From: Anaerolineales bacterium
GTDB lineage: Bacteria > Chloroflexota > Anaerolineae > Anaerolineales > Villigracilaceae
Assembly (NCBI GenBank): GCA_030680795.1
Contig: JAUXUL010000012.1
Location: forward strand, 33,873 to 97,872
Reading direction: 5' to 3'
DNA: 64,000 bases
Shown here: positions 61,098-64,000 of the stretch, piece after piece
How the letters are laid out: the number at the start of each line of letters is the position of its first letter
How positions within the stretch are numbered: the stretch's first letter is position 1
Position numbers and translations under genes: made by a program
The notes under the pieces: generated by a model
Seen by the model: the letters and a program-made list of their open reading frames with translations, nothing else
Databases searched by the model: none
What the model was told of the DNA's origin: nothing

Positions 61098-62117
61098 TGC
61101 GATCTGCCGATCGACCTTGCCCATCGGGTAATCATCGAGTTCAGTCACGCGCACCCATTTTAGGTTTATCTTTTTGGGGATCGAGACAGACCGACAGCGA
61201 AAGGTATGGACGGTCACTTTGAAATGAGTGTACGCATGTTGGATGACACCCAGCGCCTCTTTCCTCCTGACCGTTAACCTGTATGCGGCGTTAAGGGCTT
61301 TTACCAACTCTTTGGCAGGATCGTCGTTGACTCTCCCGTTTGGGAATTCCCACATCCCGCCCAGTAGTCCATCCGTAGGTCGCTGACTTAGCAGCACGCT
61401 TCCTCGTTCAATAATCACCCCCGCCGCATGGATATAATGCGGTCTTTTCTTTTTAGGCTTCAAGACAGGACGTAACTCCTGCGTCCCATTTTCACGCGCC
61501 TTGCAGATCGCCATTAATGGACACAGCAAACAGCCCGGATTCTTCGGCAAACAGAGGGTTGCGCCTAAATCCATCAGCGCCTGGTTGTAATCGCCAGCTT
61601 TTCCTTTGGGCAAATTTTGCGCGGCATATTCCCACAACATTCTTTCGCCCGCCGGAGAATCCGCAGAGTCAGTTAGATCGTACAAACGGGAAAACACACG
61701 CCGCAGGTTGCCATCGAGGGTCGGCTCGTCCATCTTGAATGCAATGGATGCAATCGCCCCAACCGTGTAACGGCCGATCCCTGGCAGGCTTCGCAGATCA
61801 TCCAGATCACGAGGCAGCTCGCCATTGAATTTTTCCGCGACGATTTTGGCGGCTTTGTGTAAATTACGCGCGCGGCTGTAATAACCAAGCCCCTCCCAGG
61901 CGTTTAGCACATCCTGTTCAGAAGCTTTTGCCAATGCTTTCACATCGGGAAATAATTTCAGCCAATTTTCAAAATATGGAATGACCGTTTCCACCCGCGT
62001 TTGCTGGAGCATGATCTCAGAGACCCAGACCGCATACGGATCTGGATGGCCGCGCCAGGGCATTGTCCGCCTGTGTTTGCGATACCAATTGAGGAGAGAG
62101 CGGGAGAGTTTGGTCAT
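61086..62117 (-). CDS. mutY: A/G-specific adenine glycosylase MutY
   Basis: A 343-residue base-excision repair enzyme that removes adenine opposite 8-oxoguanine. Seen are the N-terminal RTMPWRGHPDPYAVWVSEIM with catalytic Glu, the helix-hairpin-helix LRSLPGIGRYTVGAIASIAF, the [4Fe-4S] ligands CLPKNPGCLLCPLMAIC, and a C-terminal NUDIX-like 8-oxoG sensor (LLGGMWEFPNGRV). The start at 62117 overlaps the upstream stop in TGATG, so translation is coupled to the membrane glycosyltransferase gene; a TTG nine bases earlier is less likely. Confidence 0.95.
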   Translation of the reverse strand: MTKLSRSLLNWYRKHRRTMPWRGHPDPYAVWVSEIMLQQTRVETVIPYFENWLKLFPDVKALAKASEQDVLNAWEGLGYYSRARNLHKAAKIVAEKFNGELPRDLDDLRSLPGIGRYTVGAIASIAFKMDEPTLDGNLRRVFSRLYDLTDSADSPAGERMLWEYAAQNLPKGKAGDYNQALMDLGATLCLPKNPGCLLCPLMAICKARENGTQELRPVLKPKKKRPHYIHAAGVIIERGSVLLSQRPTDGLLGGMWEFPNGRVNDDPAKELVKALNAAYRLTVRRKEALGVIQHAYTHFKVTVHTFRCRSVSIPKKINLKWVRVTELDDYPMGKVDRQIAKKL

Positions 62118-64000
62118 CAGTTGCAAAGTTGGGAGAGGGGCGCGCTTTGAAAGGATTTGTCCCCAAAGTTAATCACACGGACATCAAGATAACCGTCAAT
62201 TTCGCAGGCCAGCAGGACCGCATCCGCGCCTTGTGGAAAATCCAGCAAGGTCCTTGTGGCAAAGATCAGATTATGGGAATTGTCATTGATCAGGATAAAA
62301 CCGATGCGCGCAAAATCCCTTTCTGCATACGCGGGCCAGGGATTCGCCGAAGCAAGCCCTTCGTTGCGGCGATACATACGCGGATACAAGAGGCGTCCTT
62401 CCATAATGACGCTATCGGGCTGCAAAAGAAAAGATTGGATTTCTTCGCGGTCAAATCCATTTGATGCCAATTTTGCGATCAAGTTATCCTGGGAAGATGT
62501 GTAGCGAGGTTGGGCGACTCCCTTGGCAAGCCAGGGACGCGCGCCAATAAAAATGAATGCAAGAAGAATGAGGACATATTTGAAACTAAATTTATATTTT
62601 TTTGCAGACAGCGAGCTGTCTGAGTCCAGAATGGCTGGTTCCAGAGTGGCCGACTCCAGAATTGTGGATTTCGCGCCAAGCAAAAGGGCAAGTCCGCCAA
62701 AAATTTCAACTGCGCCAATTGCAAAATAAAAATAGATAACCCAATCCACCGGCAGGTTGTAACGCCAACTGGAAAAGCGTGAAATGCCATTGGCCAACGC
62801 ATATCCCAAATTGAAAGCCAGCGGCACAAGCCCGATCCATTTCAAACGATGCCATGCCGCGCCAAATCCAACCGCCAAAACGCCAAGATAAATAATGACC
62901 AGCGCAAGGTTATACCACTCAAGCGAACCATCCCAACTCACCCAATACAGGTTGACAGGGGCCAGCAAACCGTCAAAACCTTTTATCAGGGGTAGCGCAA
63001 GCAGGCCGCCAATCTCCGTATTCAAAAAGTGAGCGGTAATAAATTTGGCCACATAAGCGGGATTCTCAAGGGTAAACGAGAGGATGCGCTGACCTGCACT
63101 TTCCTTTTGAGGGTCAAACTGACTTAGGTCTAAATTCCCTGTAAGGAAATATTGACTGTAGATGATCGCCACCTGTTTTGGGTCGTCAAATGAAAATTGA
63201 CCTGCAATTGTGTAATTATGGGTCAGCCACGGCAAAACAGTGAGCGCCATCATCAAGGCAAAGACAGTGCCAGCCATGATCCACTCTTTGGTTTTGCGTT
63301 GATAGGCAAACCATGCCAAAATAAACAGGACAGGCAATATCAGCAATGATTGGCTGCGAAACAGCGATAGCAGACCAAATGCCCCGCCCGCCACGAGCGT
63401 GGACTTGAAATCGCGTCTCTCCAGCCACCAGATGGCAACAAGACACATCAGGGCGATTCCCATTGCTGTGGGGAAATCTGTGGTGAACATTTTTGAATTT
63501 GCCACGCGTGTATTGGATGAGATCCACAACCCCACTAATTCACGAAAAATGGCGAACAAGGCAACGGTCACCCCGGCGGCGGGAGAGTGCAGCTTTTTCG
63601 CAAGAAAATATAATGCTACGGGAAAAAATGCCAGCACGAGGGTCTGCGCGGCGATGATGGCGGGATAATTCTGCCCGAAGATCAAATGCAATAGCGCGAG
63701 AAAAACTACATAGAGCGGGCGCGGTGGAATACCGCCGAAATAATCTGTGCCGATCAATAAACTTTGGGAAAGGTAATCATAAAAACCCGCATCCGAGTAT
63801 GGAAATGGGATATTCGCGGGCGGTGAAATGGGGGCGTAAAAACTGCTCGCCAGCACATCCAACGGAACACTGAGCCAGAGAATTAGGGCAATGATGTAGA
63901 GTGCGAGGGGGATTATAAATATCGTAATTTGTAATTCGTAATTCGTAATTTTTGATGCTGTTAGCAGAGTGATGAAACCTGCGAGAATTGCAACCACAAA
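62117..64000 (-). CDS. ArnT/PMT-like membrane glycosyltransferase (5' end may lie outside window)
   Basis: A protein of at least 626 residues with about ten or more hydrophobic helices and a loop with acidic residues (PFPYSDAGFYDYLSQSLLIG) after the first helices, as in GT-C (family 39/83) enzymes that use polyprenyl-phosphate sugars on the outer membrane face. The only start inside the window is GTG at 63997 and the frame is open to the edge, so it is probably cut. A short stretch near the N-terminus (ASKITNYELQITIF) is encoded by tandem attacgaatt repeats, and another (STILESATLEPAILDSDSSL) by ccagaatgg-type repeats, both foreign to the fold. It overlaps mutY in TGATG. Confidence 0.8.
   Translation of the reverse strand, partial: FVVAILAGFITLLTASKITNYELQITIFIIPLALYIIALILWLSVPLDVLASSFYAPISPPANIPFPYSDAGFYDYLSQSLLIGTDYFGGIPPRPLYVVFLALLHLIFGQNYPAIIAAQTLVLAFFPVALYFLAKKLHSPAAGVTVALFAIFRELVGLWISSNTRVANSKMFTTDFPTAMGIALMCLVAIWWLERRDFKSTLVAGGAFGLLSLFRSQSLLILPVLFILAWFAYQRKTKEWIMAGTVFALMMALTVLPWLTHNYTIAGQFSFDDPKQVAIIYSQYFLTGNLDLSQFDPQKESAGQRILSFTLENPAYVAKFITAHFLNTEIGGLLALPLIKGFDGLLAPVNLYWVSWDGSLEWYNLALVIIYLGVLAVGFGAAWHRLKWIGLVPLAFNLGYALANGISRFSSWRYNLPVDWVIYFYFAIGAVEIFGGLALLLGAKSTILESATLEPAILDSDSSLSAKKYKFSFKYVLILLAFIFIGARPWLAKGVAQPRYTSSQDNLIAKLASNGFDREEIQSFLLQPDSVIMEGRLLYPRMYRRNEGLASANPWPAYAERDFARIGFILINDNSHNLIFATRTLLDFPQGADAVLLACEIDGYLDVRVINFGDKSFQSAPLSQLCN

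Noticed and set aside
1..64000. CRISPR array
   Set aside because: The repeats present are palindromic, widely spaced and irregular; no run of regularly spaced identical direct repeats was seen and no cas gene is present.

Overview
The window reads as a chromosome segment from an anaerobic bacterium of the Chloroflexota, probably class Anaerolineae. That placement is inference. It rests on a bacterial dnaA, archaeal-like mevalonate enzymes beside a class II HMG-CoA reductase, a B12-type ribonucleotide reductase with NrdR, a lipoprotein with an NBR1-type Ig-like domain, and many 'cattgcgagg...gaagcaatctc' palindromic repeats. No rRNA, tRNA or CRISPR array was seen.

Layout. 0-10 kb: the 5' part of dnaA, a GAF/HisKA_3 sensor kinase, HMG-CoA reductase, an orphan VapB-type antitoxin, an AT-rich three-gene islet headed by a membrane-anchored PD-(D/E)xK nuclease-like protein, HMG-CoA synthase, and a thiolase homologue that lacks its catalytic Cys and His. 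10-15.4 kb: a minus-strand surface-polysaccharide operon (glycosyltransferase, epimerase, WecA/MraY-like transferase, heparinase-like lyase). 15.5-17.8 kb: a DUF35 OB-fold/zinc-ribbon protein, an alpha/beta hydrolase and a hemerythrin.

17.9-40.1 kb is one long run of minus-strand genes behind a good sigma70-type promoter at 40059-40086. It starts with an ATP-dependent class I benzoyl-CoA reductase of Bzd type (bzdN-O-P-Q order), followed by a PaaX-family repressor, 6-oxocyclohex-1-ene-1-carbonyl-CoA hydrolase, dienoyl-CoA hydratase, MaoC hydratase, SDR, thiolase and 6-hydroxycyclohex-1-ene-1-carbonyl-CoA dehydrogenase. Together these are the modules to convert benzoyl-CoA towards acetyl-CoA. 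The same run continues with an amidohydrolase, an indolepyruvate-type ferredoxin oxidoreductase (iorA/iorB), a DRE-TIM (LeuA/HMGL-like) lyase/synthase, a MoaD/ThiS-like protein, a tungsten aldehyde:ferredoxin oxidoreductase, a LeuC-like dehydratase subunit, an acyl-CoA-synthetase/LeuD fusion and a LeuB-like dehydrogenase. The leucine-type set suggests a one-carbon 2-oxoacid chain-length change feeding benzoyl-CoA, for example phenylpyruvate to phenylglyoxylate run in reverse. This is the most interesting hypothesis in the window.

40-50 kb is an accessory zone: an interrupted AbiEi-like gene, DUF4404, a lipoprotein, a MmeI-like restriction-modification enzyme bracketed by two copies of a MITE-like palindromic repeat, an amber-interrupted membrane protein, an OLD-family nuclease, toxinless antitoxins, and two stray copies of the zinc-binding tail of ribonucleotide reductase. 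49.5-54 kb: acetamidase/formamidase next to a complete ECF transporter (T, fused A1A2, S). 54-58.5 kb: nrdJ with a 448-residue LAGLIDADG intein, and nrdR with a pair of likely NrdR boxes upstream. 58.7-64 kb: a small membrane protein, RNase J with a long leader and its own promoter, mutY, and a membrane glycosyltransferase running off the window.

Several palindromic repeats lie inside reading frames (heparinase, AOR C-terminus, glycosyltransferase), so repeat spread has altered proteins here.
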